DNA of 21,568 bases from Actinomycetota bacterium (GTDB taxonomy: Bacteria; Actinomycetota; Actinomycetes; Actinomycetales; Actinomycetaceae). Of this stretch, positions 6,163 through 14,594 are shown piece by piece. The stretch lies in the NCBI GenBank assembly GCA_019425105.1, contig JAHYYD010000008.1, forward strand, positions 1 to 21,568, read 5' to 3'. The notes beneath the pieces were generated by a model. The model had not been told where the DNA came from and searched no databases. It saw only the letters and a program-made list of their open reading frames with translations. The stretch's first letter is position 1, and each line of letters starts with the position of its first letter. The position numbers and the translations under genes are program-made.

Positions 6163-7179
6163 TCAGTTCTCAGACACGAAGCGATCCACGCGGGCGAGCA
6201 GCTCGGCCTTCTCCTCCTCCGAGATCCACGCGATCTCGATGGAGTTGCGGGCGATGCGCTCCAGGTCGGCGCGGCTGCGGTCGAAGCGCTCGGCGAACGC
6301 CAGGTAGTTGTCGCCGATGTAGCCGCCGAAGTATGCGGGATCGTCGGAGTTGAGGCTGACCTTCACGCCGGCGGCAGTCAGCTCGATGATTTCCTTGCCC
6401 TTCATTTCCTCGGTGACGAAGGAATTGGACAGCGGGCACGAGGTCAGGCCGATGCCGTGGTCGCACGCGTAGGCGACCAGCTCGGGATCCTCGACGATGT
6501 TCGTGCCGTGGTCGAGGCGCTCGGCACCCAGCTCGGTGAGGGCCGCACGGATGTTATCGATCGAGCCGATCTGGTCGATGTCGCAGTGCATCGTCACGTG
6601 CAGGCCAGCCTCGCGGGCCAAGGCAAAGACGTCAGCAAACTTCGTGGGCGGGTTATCGCGCTCGTCGGAGTCCAGGCCCACGCCAATGAACATGTCCTTG
6701 TAGGGCAGGGCCACCTGGAGGGTCTCGAGGGCAGACTCGGCGCTCATATCGCGTAGGAAGCACAGGATCAGGTCGGCGGACAGGCCCGACTCGCGGGCCT
6801 CGACGACGGCGCGGTAGTAGCCGCGGATGACAGTCTCAATCGCGATACCGCGCGAGGTGTGGGCCTGCGGGTCGAAGAAGCACTCGGCGCGAACGACGCC
6901 GTTAGCGCGGGCACGCTCGAAATAGGCGGCTGCCAGGTCGTGGAAGTCATCCTCGTCCTGGAGGACATCCATGGCCGGGTAGTAGACGGCCAGGAAGGAC
7001 GTGAGGTCATTGAACTGGTAGGTGGAGCGCACCTCCTCGACCGTTGACTGGCCGATGTCGACGCCGTTCTTGCGGGCGAGTGCCAGCTTCAGGTCGGGCT
7101 CGAGGGTACCTTCCAGGTGCAGGTGCAGCTCGGCCTTAGGCAGGCCGAACGCAAAGTCGCGGGTCACGTCAGTGCTCAT
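6163..7179 (-). CDS. Adenine/adenosine deaminase family protein
   Basis: This 338-residue amidohydrolase would deaminate a purine. Metal-ligand blocks are HLHLEG (His19, His21), His198 in TMHCDID, DHG (His224) and NSDDPAYFGGY (Asp279, Asp280). The NSDDPAYFGGY and CPLSNS wording recalls type-2 adenine deaminases more than classical adenosine deaminases. The usual HAGE motif, which holds the catalytic glutamate, reads HCDID: the residue aligned with the glutamate is Ile201, flanked by Asp200 and Asp202. This may mark a subfamily with a different substrate. ATG 7179 has GGAGG (TGTGGAGGACAC) upstream and beats the longer TTG/GTG readings. The gene follows pepC on the same strand, with a hairpin between them. 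Confidence 0.78.
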   Translation of the reverse strand: MSTDVTRDFAFGLPKAELHLHLEGTLEPDLKLALARKNGVDIGQSTVEEVRSTYQFNDLTSFLAVYYPAMDVLQDEDDFHDLAAAYFERARANGVVRAECFFDPQAHTSRGIAIETVIRGYYRAVVEARESGLSADLILCFLRDMSAESALETLQVALPYKDMFIGVGLDSDERDNPPTKFADVFALAREAGLHVTMHCDIDQIGSIDNIRAALTELGAERLDHGTNIVEDPELVAYACDHGIGLTSCPLSNSFVTEEMKGKEIIELTAAGVKVSLNSDDPAYFGGYIGDNYLAFAERFDRSRADLERIARNSIEIAWISEEEKAELLARVDRFVSEN

Positions 7180-7195
7180 GTGTCCTCCACAGATA

Positions 7196-7241
7196 ACGGG
7201 GCGGGTATCGCGGAACAATTGTCCCACTCCACCCGCCCCGT
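7196..7241 (-). terminator. Hairpin between pepC and the deaminase gene
   Basis: ACGGGGCGGGT (7196-7206) and ACCCGCCCCGT (7231-7241) are perfect 11-base complements with a 24-base loop. The loop holds a second near-palindrome, GGAACAATTGTCCC. The hairpin lies 65 bases after the pepC stop and only 16 bases before the deaminase start. It could end the pepC transcript or act in the deaminase leader. No strong U-run follows (UUAU). Confidence 0.5.
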
Positions 7242-7305
7242 GCTCAGGGAGGCCATATTGCGAACGGGGACGATGTCACGCCCCGCCCAGCGTGTCAGGC
7301 TCGAC

Positions 7306-8637
7306 TCAGGCCAGCGCACCCATCGGGTCCCATGCAGGCAGGTGCTGCGGGTCCTCGGTGATGGCGGCGCGCAGGTCCTCAGGCAGGTCGTCAACGTGCA
7401 CGGCCACCTCAAAGACGTTGGCGTCGAACCATGCCGCGTCCATCGTGAAGAAGCCCTTCTCGCCGGGCTCCTCGCCCCAGGAGTTCTCCACGCGGAAGCG
7501 GCGGGCGTTGCCCTCCTCGTCAATGTCGACGCCGGTGAAGAGCATCGCGTGGTTCATCGCGGACTCGCCGGTGTTGACGCGCTGCTCCTTCGAGGTGGAA
7601 AAGTCCACGCCGAAGAGGTTGTCGTAGTCGTACAGGCCCTCAACGAAGAGGCCGGAGGCGCGGTCAGACTGCTGGCCACAGTCCGCGCCGAACCACACGG
7701 CGCGACCCGAAGCCAGGACGGAGGTCGTGATCTCGCGGATCTGCTCGACCGGGGTGTTCACGTAGAGGATCGGGCGCCCGCCGACGACGTTGCCCATGTG
7801 GTCGACCGTGAGGGTCTGGCCCTTGGGGTGCTCGGCGCGCGGGTCGTCAACGAGGCACACGTACTGCGTGAGGTCCACGTCCACGTAGCGCTGGTAGAAC
7901 TCACGCGGGGTGAGCACGCCGTCACGGTGGAACTCGCCCTTGTCATCACGCCACTCCCACTCAAAGGAGGCCGGGGGCTCACCCAGGCAGATGACGAGGA
8001 TGCGCCACACGTCGGCCAGGGCGGCCTCCTTGACCTCACGGATCTCTTCCTGCGAGGCACCGGCCTCGACGAGAGAGCGCAGCTCGAGGGCGGTGCGACG
8101 CAGGACGACCTTCAGGCGACCGTTCATGGGAGCGGTGTGGCCGGAGGACTCGGTCTCGGGCATGGCGACCTTGGGGACGAGGCCGTGCTTGAGGTAGAGG
8201 GAGACCGCCATGTCCCACTGGCCGCCGTCGGAGAGCACGTCGCCGAGGAGGAACTGCAGGAGGCGTCCGTCGAGCTCTTCGGTCTTAGCGGTGGCGATAA
8301 TGTCGGTGAGGAAGAAGTTGGCGCGCTCGAACTTGTCCCAGAACAGCACGTAGTTCTGCGAGAACTCGAAATCCTTGAGGCCAAGGTGGGTGCGCGCAGT
8401 CGAACGCAGCAGGTTCAGGGAGGAGAAGAGCCAGCAGCGGCCGGACTTCTTCTGAGACGTCACCTTCCAGTCGTCCACCTTGTGGGACACGACCGTGGGG
8501 GTGGCGACCACCTTGGCGCGGTCGAAGGCGACCGGCTCGACGCCGGCGTGGGCGACGGCGTTGCGTGCGACCGCGCGGGCGGAGTCTGAGGATGCGTGGA
8601 GAGAGGCGACAAATTCGTCGGTGATCTCGTGTGCCAT
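7306..8637 (-). CDS. pepC: Aminopeptidase C (bleomycin-hydrolase family, peptidase C1B)
   Basis: This 443-residue cytoplasmic cysteine aminopeptidase has the papain-type triad: Cys68 in SGRCWLFSSLN, a histidine near 363 in MNHAMLFTGVD and an asparagine near 385 in VENSWG. The length matches the family (about 440-450). PepC trims N-terminal residues from peptides as a homohexamer whose C-termini reach the active sites; the C-terminal PMGALA tail fits that design. ATG 8637 (MAHEITDEF) is preferred. AAAGGAA lies 13 bases upstream, a slightly long spacing, and an in-frame TTG at 8658 is the alternative. The gene is divergent from the aldose epimerase across a 126-base promoter region. Confidence 0.93.
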   Translation of the reverse strand: MAHEITDEFVASLHASSDSARAVARNAVAHAGVEPVAFDRAKVVATPTVVSHKVDDWKVTSQKKSGRCWLFSSLNLLRSTARTHLGLKDFEFSQNYVLFWDKFERANFFLTDIIATAKTEELDGRLLQFLLGDVLSDGGQWDMAVSLYLKHGLVPKVAMPETESSGHTAPMNGRLKVVLRRTALELRSLVEAGASQEEIREVKEAALADVWRILVICLGEPPASFEWEWRDDKGEFHRDGVLTPREFYQRYVDVDLTQYVCLVDDPRAEHPKGQTLTVDHMGNVVGGRPILYVNTPVEQIREITTSVLASGRAVWFGADCGQQSDRASGLFVEGLYDYDNLFGVDFSTSKEQRVNTGESAMNHAMLFTGVDIDEEGNARRFRVENSWGEEPGEKGFFTMDAAWFDANVFEVAVHVDDLPEDLRAAITEDPQHLPAWDPMGALA

Positions 8638-8667
8638 AGGACGAGGCGTTCCTTTCAATCGAGAGCC

Positions 8668-8725
8668 ATTCTCTATAAGAATACGCTTCCGTCAGTGACC
8701 CAGACGATTCGACTCCGTTTAGAAT
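8668..8725. promoter_or_regulatory. Divergent promoter region of pepC and the aldose epimerase
   Basis: ATTCT-CTATA-AGAAT (8668-8682) is a perfect inverted repeat about 30 bases before pepC. On the minus strand it contains TATAGA, a likely -10. On the plus strand TAGAAT (8720-8725) is a likely -10 for the epimerase; the best upstream partner is GTGACC (8695-8700), with a long 19-base spacer. Both assignments come from reading alone. Confidence 0.33.
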
Positions 8726-8763
8726 GAGTGTTATTCGTGTTCAGTGAATGCACAGGAGCATCA

Positions 8764-9663
8764 ATGGTGGATCGGGGCGCTTCGGGGCGCGAGATCGTTT
8801 TACAGGCTGGGGACTACGAGGCACGGATCGTCACCGTCGGCGCTGGCCTGGCGGGGTTTCGCTTCCACGGGCATGAACTCGTCGTCCCCCACGGCGTCGG
8901 CGAATGCCCTCCTGGCTATCTCGGCAAGGTCCTCATGCCGTGGCCGAACCGCATCGCGGGCGGCTCGTACTCGTGGGAGGGCACCGCCTACGATCTGCCC
9001 ATCGACGAACCGACATTCGGGACCTCACTCCACGGCTTCGTGGCCTTCCAGGAGTGGGAGATCGCCGAGGCCGGCCCCTCCTCGGTCCTCCTGCGCACGC
9101 TCATCGCGGCGCGTTACTCCTACCCGTGGACGCTGATGGCGTCGGCGCGCTACAGCCTGGACGCGGAGCGCGGCCTCACAGTCGAGCTGTCCGCAGCGAA
9201 CATCGGCGAGGGCACCGCCCCCTACGGCGTCGGCTTCCACCCCTATCTCGCCGTCGACGATCTTCGGGCGGACGCCCTGGAACTCGTCAACCCCGCGTCC
9301 GTCATCTACGAGGCCGACGCGTCCATGATCCCGGTCGCCGCCCACGACGTAGCATCCTATGGTTTAGACTTCCGCTCCCCCGCCATCATCGGCGACTCCC
9401 GACTCGACCACGCGTTCGCGGGCCTACCCGAGGGCGACTGGTCCGTGACGCTGCGCGACCCCGCCTCCGGCGTGGGCGTGTCCCTGTCCTCCGATGCGCG
9501 CTGGCTGCAGGTCTACTCGGCGGACTACATCGGCCGCGTCGGCGTGGCCGTCGAGCCCATGAGCTGCCCGCCCAACGCCTTCAACTCAGGCACGGACGTG
9601 GTCGCGCTGGGGCCGGGCGAAAGCTATACGCTCAGCGCAAGGATCTCTGGCTTCCGGAGCTGA
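8764..9663 (+). CDS. Aldose 1-epimerase family protein
   Basis: This 299-residue galactose-mutarotase-like protein would interconvert alpha and beta anomers of a hexose. Visible family residues are Arg63 in LMPWPNRIAGG, His90 in SLHGFV, the catalytic His159 in YGVGFHPYL and the general base Glu264 in VAVEPMSCPPNAFN. The start at ATG 8764 is set by CAGGAGCATCA, with AGGAG five bases upstream. A GTG 36 bases earlier would add 12 unrelated residues across that site. The gene converges on rsmE with six bases between the stop codons, leaving no room for a terminator. No sugar genes adjoin it, so the substrate is unknown. Confidence 0.88.
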   Translation: MVDRGASGREIVLQAGDYEARIVTVGAGLAGFRFHGHELVVPHGVGECPPGYLGKVLMPWPNRIAGGSYSWEGTAYDLPIDEPTFGTSLHGFVAFQEWEIAEAGPSSVLLRTLIAARYSYPWTLMASARYSLDAERGLTVELSAANIGEGTAPYGVGFHPYLAVDDLRADALELVNPASVIYEADASMIPVAAHDVASYGLDFRSPAIIGDSRLDHAFAGLPEGDWSVTLRDPASGVGVSLSSDARWLQVYSADYIGRVGVAVEPMSCPPNAFNSGTDVVALGPGESYTLSARISGFRS

Positions 9664-9669
9664 AGGATC

Positions 9670-10458
9670 CTAGTATTTCCCCGCGGCTGCGCGGATCAGC
9701 GCCAGGGCGACCGCGCCCGCCGTGGAGGAACGCAGGACGTTATCTCCCAGCCCAATCGTGCGGGCACCGGCATCCACCAGTTGCGCCGTCTCCTCAGCGC
9801 CGATACCGCCCTCGGGCCCCACGATGAGGGCGATATGCGAGGGCAAAGCCCCATCCGGATCAGACTCCTGAATGCGGGCGAGCACGGCCCCGAGCGAATC
9901 CGTCGCCTCCTCGTGGCAGACGAAGGCAACCCCGGCCTCATCCGTCAAGGAGGCGAGCCAGGAGGCCAGCTCGCGGCTATCCTTGACGCCCTCGACGACC
10001 GGGACGAAGGCGCGGCGGGACTGCTTGGCGGCCGCGCGAGCAACGCTCTCCCACTTCGCGCGCCCCTTCTCGGCCTTCGGCCCCTTCCACTGGACGATCG
10101 CGCGCTGCGACGCCCAGGGGATCACCCGGTCGATGCCGATTTCGGTGCAGATTTCGACGGCTGCTTCGTCACGCCCACCCTTGGCGAGCGCCTGAACGAG
10201 GATGATCTCGGGACTCGGGGCATCCTCCTGCGTGATCTCACGAACGACCAAGGAGAGCACGGACTTATCGCTCCCGCTGACCTCGCACGTCGCACGCAGG
10301 CCACGCCCATCGACGACATCGACCCACTCCCCCGCACCGATGCGGCGCACAGAAGCAGCGTGACGCCCCTCGGCTCCTCCGAGGCACGCACTGTCCCCCA
10401 CGGACAGGGACTCCAGGGGCGGGGTCAGATCCTCACCGAGGAAAACGGGCAGCGTCAC
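9670..10458 (-). CDS. rsmE: 16S rRNA (uracil1498-N3)-methyltransferase
   Basis: This 262-residue SPOUT-class methyltransferase modifies U1498 of 16S rRNA. An N-terminal PUA-like part (to about 70) is followed by the trefoil-knot SAM site, with LIVGPEGGIG near 214 and the LGDNVLRSSTAGAVAL block at the C-terminus. KGGRDEAAVEICTEIG is a further family block. The start is GTG 10458, six bases after the dnaJ stop, so it is co-transcribed with hrcA and dnaJ. This placement after dnaJ is common across bacteria. Confidence 0.95.
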   Translation of the reverse strand: MTLPVFLGEDLTPPLESLSVGDSACLGGAEGRHAASVRRIGAGEWVDVVDGRGLRATCEVSGSDKSVLSLVVREITQEDAPSPEIILVQALAKGGRDEAAVEICTEIGIDRVIPWASQRAIVQWKGPKAEKGRAKWESVARAAAKQSRRAFVPVVEGVKDSRELASWLASLTDEAGVAFVCHEEATDSLGAVLARIQESDPDGALPSHIALIVGPEGGIGAEETAQLVDAGARTIGLGDNVLRSSTAGAVALALIRAAAGKY

Positions 10459-10464
10459 GGCACA

Positions 10465-11583
10465 TCACCCCATGAAGGTATCGCGAAGCTTGTCGAAGAA
10501 CGAGGCCTGCTGACGATGCGGCTCCACGCGCACCTCGCCGCGCACCTTCGCCAGCTCCTCGAGCAGCTCGCGCGATTTCTCATCGAGCTTCTTGGGGATC
10601 TGGACATCGACGTGCACGTGCATCGAGCCTCGGCCCGAGCGCTGCAGGTGGCCCACGCCCAGTCCCTCCAGGACGATGTCGTCGTTGGGCTGGGTACCCG
10701 GGTTGATCGTCACGGTCTTCTTGCCGTCGAGGGTCTCCAGCTCGAACTCGGTGCCCAGGGCAGCCGTCGTCATCGGGATCGTGATCCACGTGTGCAGGTC
10801 GTCCCCGCGACGATCAAAGACCGGGTGCTTCTTCTCGCGGATCAACAGGTAGAGGTCGCCGTTGGGGCCGCCGCCTTGGCCGACCTCGGCCTCGCCGCTG
10901 ACGCGGATCTGCGTGCCCTCGCTGGCACCCGCGGGGATGTTGACGTTGAGAGTGCGGCGCGTGCGCACGCGTCCCGCTCCCGAGCACTCGGCGCACGGGG
11001 TCTCAATGATGTTGCCGTATCCCTGGCACGTCGGACAGGGAGCCTGCGTCTGCATACGACCGAAGAGCGAGTTCTGGATCTGCGTCACAAAGCCCGAGCC
11101 GTGGCAGGTCGTGCACTGCGTGGGCGAGGTACCCGGCTGACACATCGAGCCGTGACAGGCATCGCACAGAACGTAGGTATCGAAGGACACTTCCTTGGCC
11201 GCGCCGAAAGCGGCGTCCTCCAGGGTGATGTCAACGACAACCTGGCGATCCTTGCCGCGACGCACGCGCGAGGCCGGACCCGACGCAGACGCGCCGAAGC
11301 CACCACTGAACATGGCTTCGAAAATGTCGGAAAAACCGCCGAACCCGGCACCCGCTCCGGCTCCGCCACCGCGCAGCGCATCCGGACCACCAATGTCGTA
11401 CATCTGGCGCTTCTCGGGGTCCGACAGCGTCTCGTAGGCGACGGACAGCTCCTTGAAGGCTTCCTCCGAGTCGGCGCCCGCATAGTCGGGGTGCAGCTTA
11501 CGGGCGAGCTTACGGTAGGCCTTCTTAATCTCGTCCTGGCTGGCGTCACGGGCGACGCCGAGGACCTCGTAGTAGTCTCTCAC
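10465..11583 (-). CDS. dnaJ: Type I DnaJ co-chaperone
   Basis: The 372-residue protein has the full type I layout. The J domain spans 1-65 with the HPD triad at 31-33, which stimulates DnaK ATPase. A Gly/Phe region follows (70-97). Four zinc-binding repeats have cysteines at 140/143, 157/160, 183/186 and 197/200, and then come the C-terminal substrate-binding domains. The start is GTG 11583 ([10 protein letters not shown]), where the J domain begins; the longer reading frame upstream encodes no J-domain sequence. It lies 62 bases after hrcA and should be HrcA-controlled. In actinobacteria with two dnaJ genes, the hrcA-linked one is usually called dnaJ2. Confidence 0.96.
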   Translation of the reverse strand: MRDYYEVLGVARDASQDEIKKAYRKLARKLHPDYAGADSEEAFKELSVAYETLSDPEKRQMYDIGGPDALRGGGAGAGAGFGGFSDIFEAMFSGGFGASASGPASRVRRGKDRQVVVDITLEDAAFGAAKEVSFDTYVLCDACHGSMCQPGTSPTQCTTCHGSGFVTQIQNSLFGRMQTQAPCPTCQGYGNIIETPCAECSGAGRVRTRRTLNVNIPAGASEGTQIRVSGEAEVGQGGGPNGDLYLLIREKKHPVFDRRGDDLHTWITIPMTTAALGTEFELETLDGKKTVTINPGTQPNDDIVLEGLGVGHLQRSGRGSMHVHVDVQIPKKLDEKSRELLEELAKVRGEVRVEPHRQQASFFDKLRDTFMG

Positions 11584-11645
11584 GCTTGCTCTTTCTTCTC
11601 GTGGGGTCGTTCGTTCATCGTCATCGTGCTCGACGCGCGGCCGAG

Positions 11646-12689
11646 TTAGCTGTTGGTTTCCTGCGCGAGGTAGCGCGACAGGTAGGCGGCCACGGCTCGG
11701 ACCGAGCTCATGGTGCGCGCGTAGTCCATCCTCATGGGGCCGACAATGCCCAGGTGGGCGCAACCCCCCTGTTCATCGGCACCCGCCCGGTAGGTTCCGG
11801 TGACGACAGCTGCCTCTGCCAGGCCATCGTGGGGGTTTTCCGTACCGATACTCACGTGCACGTCATCACCCGGGTCGGCCTCGGCGAAGAGCCGCATGAG
11901 GACGACCTGCTCTTCGAGGGCGTCCAGGACCGGCGCGATGTCGTGGAAGTCGAGCGCTCCCCTCGCGAGGTTCGCGGCGCCCGCGACGACGATCTTCGAC
12001 TCGCTTGGACCGCTGAGGACGTCGGTGAGGGCAGCGCCGATCGCGGCGACGGTCCCGACGAGGTCGGGGCGGGCCGAGGCAGCCGCAGCGTCGACGCATG
12101 CCTGCACGGTCGCAGACGTGGCACCATCGCAGTGGCACCGCAGGTGCTCGCGGGCCTCGTGTAACTGTCCATCGTCGAGAGGCGCGTTCAGGCTCAAGGT
12201 GCGTTCCCCGACCTCGCCGTCGGCGGTAATGACGACGATGAGGACACGACCGGGTGCCAGATCAATGGCCTCAAAGTGTTTGAGGACGCGCGCACGCGCG
12301 CCCGGGTACTGAACGAGGGCCACCTGATGCGTGACCTGTGCGAGGAGGCGGACCGAGCGCTCCACGACATCGTCGATGTCGACGGACTCGGACAGGAACG
12401 TTTCGAGGGCCTGGCGCTCGGGGCCGCTCATGGGCTTGAGCTCGGCGAGCCGGTCGACGAACACTCGGTATCCCCGGTCGGTCGGCACACGACCGGCGGA
12501 GGTGTGAGGCTGGTAGATGAGCCCGGCTTCCTCGAGGACGGCCATGTCGTTGCGGATCGTCGCCGAGGACACGCCCAGGCCCCCGGCGGCGATCGCCTTG
12601 GAGCCGACGGGTTCACGGGTGGCCACGTACTGGGTGACGATGGCACGCAGGACGTCAAGGCGGCGGTCCTGTGCACTCGTGCGTGTCAT
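11646..12689 (-). CDS. hrcA: Heat-inducible transcription repressor HrcA
   Basis: This 347-residue repressor binds CIRCE operators and is kept active by GroEL. The N-terminal winged helix (to about 80) includes [30 protein letters not shown] and the characteristic [14 protein letters not shown] block. The remainder is the GAF-like dimerisation domain. ATG 12689 is set by GGAAGGAGACGGC. A CIRCE dyad 18 bases upstream of the start shows autoregulation. It is the first gene of hrcA-dnaJ-rsmE. Confidence 0.97.
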   Translation of the reverse strand: MTRTSAQDRRLDVLRAIVTQYVATREPVGSKAIAAGGLGVSSATIRNDMAVLEEAGLIYQPHTSAGRVPTDRGYRVFVDRLAELKPMSGPERQALETFLSESVDIDDVVERSVRLLAQVTHQVALVQYPGARARVLKHFEAIDLAPGRVLIVVITADGEVGERTLSLNAPLDDGQLHEAREHLRCHCDGATSATVQACVDAAAASARPDLVGTVAAIGAALTDVLSGPSESKIVVAGAANLARGALDFHDIAPVLDALEEQVVLMRLFAEADPGDDVHVSIGTENPHDGLAEAAVVTGTYRAGADEQGGCAHLGIVGPMRMDYARTMSSVRAVAAYLSRYLAQETNS

Positions 12690-12706
12690 GCCGTCTCCTT
12701 CCCTGC

Positions 12707-12733
12707 TTGGCACTCATGCTTCCTGAGTGCCAA
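12707..12733. promoter_or_regulatory. CIRCE operator (HrcA site)
   Basis: TTGGCACTC, nine bases, GAGTGCCAA: a perfect 9-bp inverted repeat with the exact N9 spacing of CIRCE. It differs from the consensus TTAGCACTC-N9-GAGTGCTAA only by a symmetric change at the third position of each arm. It lies in the hrcA leader, so the hrcA-dnaJ-rsmE operon is under HrcA heat-shock control. Confidence 0.95.
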
Positions 12734-12837
12734 TGCTACTCCCGGTCCTTCGCGGGCGGCGAGCGTAGTGTGCAACGACTCGTGCGCCCTGCGCGAACCG
12801 CCACGAGGCAGACTCATCGGCGCATCGCAGGGGATCC

Positions 12838-13740
12838 TCACTGCGCCCAGGGAACCGTCACGAAGTCGATGAGTTCCTCCACCCTGCCCAGCAGCGCGGG
12901 CTCGAGGTCACGATAGGTGCGCACGGTCGACAGGATTCGCTTCCACCCCATCGCAATGTCACGCTGGTCGGCGTGCGGCCAGCCGAGGGCGTCAAGCGTC
13001 CCATGCTTGATATCGGTACCGCGCGGAATATCCGGCCAACGCTCAAGGCCCACACGGGCCGGCTTGACGGCCTGCCAAATGTCGACGAAAGGATGACCGA
13101 GGACGAGAACCGCGCCCGGCCAGCGGGCTGACACGGCCTCGGCAATGCGAGCCTCCTTCGACCCGGGAACCATGTGATCGACCAGAACACCCGCGCGCGC
13201 CGTATCCGTCGGCCCAAAAATGTCCAGGACCGCCTCGAGATTGTCGACGCCTTCGAGGAGCTGCACAGCGATGCCCGCCTCGGCTAGGTCCTCGCCCCAC
13301 ACGTGCTGCACGAGTTCGGCGTCATGACGACCCTCCACCCAGATGCGCGAGCGCTTGGCAACCTTGGGGCCACTCGACGCGGGCGCGAACGAACCGGAGT
13401 TCGTGATGCGACGTCCCGACGCACTGACCTGGGGGCCGGACGAGGCCCGGGCAGGGGCCGGACGCGGCGGCAGCGCCTCAATGGGACGACCCTCCAGCCA
13501 AAAACCGGGGCCGAGGGGGAAGGACCGACGTACTCCTCGCCGATCCTCCAGCTCCACGAGGTGAACACCGCCAGACTTTTCCACGCGCGTCACGGCACCG
13601 ACCCAACCGGAGGCGACATCCTCCAGCACCATGCCGATCTCGACATGGACTGCCTGAGAGCGCGGACGCCTCGCCCCCGGCCCGTCGCGATGCGGGTCAT
13701 GGGCGAAAATATTGCGGCCGTAGGGATCTGAGCTATTCAC
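12838..13740 (-). CDS. DUF3097 family protein, TOPRIM-like
   Basis: This 300-residue protein is of a family conserved in actinobacteria and commonly placed beside hrcA; its function is not established. An N-terminal small domain (about 33-90, MVLEDVASGWVGAVTRVEKS) is followed by a Pro/Ala/Ser-rich linker (90-130). The C-terminal domain opens with RIWVEGRHDAELV (132-144) and continues with VLVDHMVPGSKE (185-196). That pattern of a glutamate after a beta strand followed by an acidic strand resembles a TOPRIM nucleic-acid enzyme fold; this is my inference. The GTG at 13740 gives the usual family N-terminus; the first ATG would cut it short. It is 26 bases downstream of the membrane-protein gene. 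Confidence 0.85.
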   Translation of the reverse strand: MNSSDPYGRNIFAHDPHRDGPGARRPRSQAVHVEIGMVLEDVASGWVGAVTRVEKSGGVHLVELEDRRGVRRSFPLGPGFWLEGRPIEALPPRPAPARASSGPQVSASGRRITNSGSFAPASSGPKVAKRSRIWVEGRHDAELVQHVWGEDLAEAGIAVQLLEGVDNLEAVLDIFGPTDTARAGVLVDHMVPGSKEARIAEAVSARWPGAVLVLGHPFVDIWQAVKPARVGLERWPDIPRGTDIKHGTLDALGWPHADQRDIAMGWKRILSTVRTYRDLEPALLGRVEELIDFVTVPWAQ

Positions 13741-13766
13741 CCGGCTTACTCTAGCGGCACAACCGC

Positions 13767-14594
13767 TCAGTGCAGGCTCACGGCGTGAATGAGCATCGAC
13801 ACGAGGGCGGCCAGAATCCACGAGGACACTGAGCCGATGAGGAATTCCTCAGCCTTCTCCCCGGTCGAATCCTGCGAGATTTCAGGAAAACGGATGACGC
13901 CCTTGGCGGCAACGACTGCCGCTATCGCGACCTCCGCGCCCGCACCGGCGAGAACGATGATCAGCAGACGCTCAAGCGGACCGATCCAGCGGCCACCACG
14001 CAGTGCCGTCACTTCGCCCTCATCCTCTGTGCGACCGGCGACGATGGGCAACGCACCCGAGATAAGAGGAGGCTCGACGGCGTCCGATTCCTCGTGGGCT
14101 TCGTCGCCATCCTCCGACACCGACGCAGGCATCGCCGGCAGGACGGGCGCATTAATCCACCCGGGAACCGGATCGGACCCACGCCCACGCGCGCACTGCA
14201 AAATGGCGGTGATGAGGTGATTGACCGGACCCGTCACGAGGAAGAGCACCGCGATGATCAGGTCGATCGGACGTCCGGAGCGCAGCGAGAGCATCGGAAA
14301 CTCGGTCGGTTCTGCACTCAGGAGCGCGACGAAACCGACGGAGGCCAACGCCCAGCGGGCGATCACACCCCGCGCGGAGGGGTCAACAAGGTCCCACGCG
14401 AACCATATGATCGCGAGCGTCGCGCCGAGCGCATTTGCTAGCGCGCTGACGCCGAGGATGAACCACGCGTAGCAGATCACAGCGAGGAGCAGCGTCAGAA
14501 AGAGCGACAGGCGCCGCGACCAACGTCGAGGGTCTGACGTGAGGAGGACGGTCAGCTCCGAGGCAGCGATGCCCAGGAGAAGGACTTCATGCAC
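13767..14594 (-). CDS. Polytopic membrane protein, DUF3307-like C-terminus, coupled to SatD
   Basis: The 275-residue protein has about seven hydrophobic segments, near 3-19, 29-49, 50-69, 80-94, 109-133, 207-229 and 251-272. A long acidic cytoplasmic-type loop lies near 160-197 (EDGDEAHEESDAVE). The C-terminal third, GRWIGPLERLLI then AAKGVIRFPE and EKAEEFLIGS, recalls the end of DUF3307-type membrane proteins often found beside SatD. GTG 14594 is chosen because GGAGG (14601-14605) lies six bases upstream and the start overlaps the satD stop by eight bases. A TTG at 14609 is an alternative. The function is unknown; the overlap argues that it works with the SatD-like protein. Confidence 0.72.
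   Translation of the reverse strand: MHEVLLLGIAASELTVLLTSDPRRWSRRLSLFLTLLLAVICYAWFILGVSALANALGATLAIIWFAWDLVDPSARGVIARWALASVGFVALLSAEPTEFPMLSLRSGRPIDLIIAVLFLVTGPVNHLITAILQCARGRGSDPVPGWINAPVLPAMPASVSEDGDEAHEESDAVEPPLISGALPIVAGRTEDEGEVTALRGGRWIGPLERLLIIVLAGAGAEVAIAAVVAAKGVIRFPEISQDSTGEKAEEFLIGSVSSWILAALVSMLIHAVSLH

Noticed and set aside
5090..6307. Plus-strand open frame (405 codons) opposite the hydrolase gene and the end of the deaminase gene
   Set aside because: Shadow reading frame across two genes and a terminator hairpin.
7117..8589. Long plus-strand open frame (490 codons) opposite pepC
   Set aside because: Antisense shadow of pepC: compositionally biased, no motifs, no ribosome-binding site.
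9781..11649. Plus-strand open frame (622 codons) opposite rsmE and dnaJ
   Set aside because: It spans two well-supported minus-strand genes, and its product is Arg/Leu/Ala-rich without recognisable domains.
13753..13767. AGCGG-CACAA-CCGCT hairpin between the membrane gene and DUF3097
   Set aside because: A five-pair stem touching the stop codon; too short for a terminator call.
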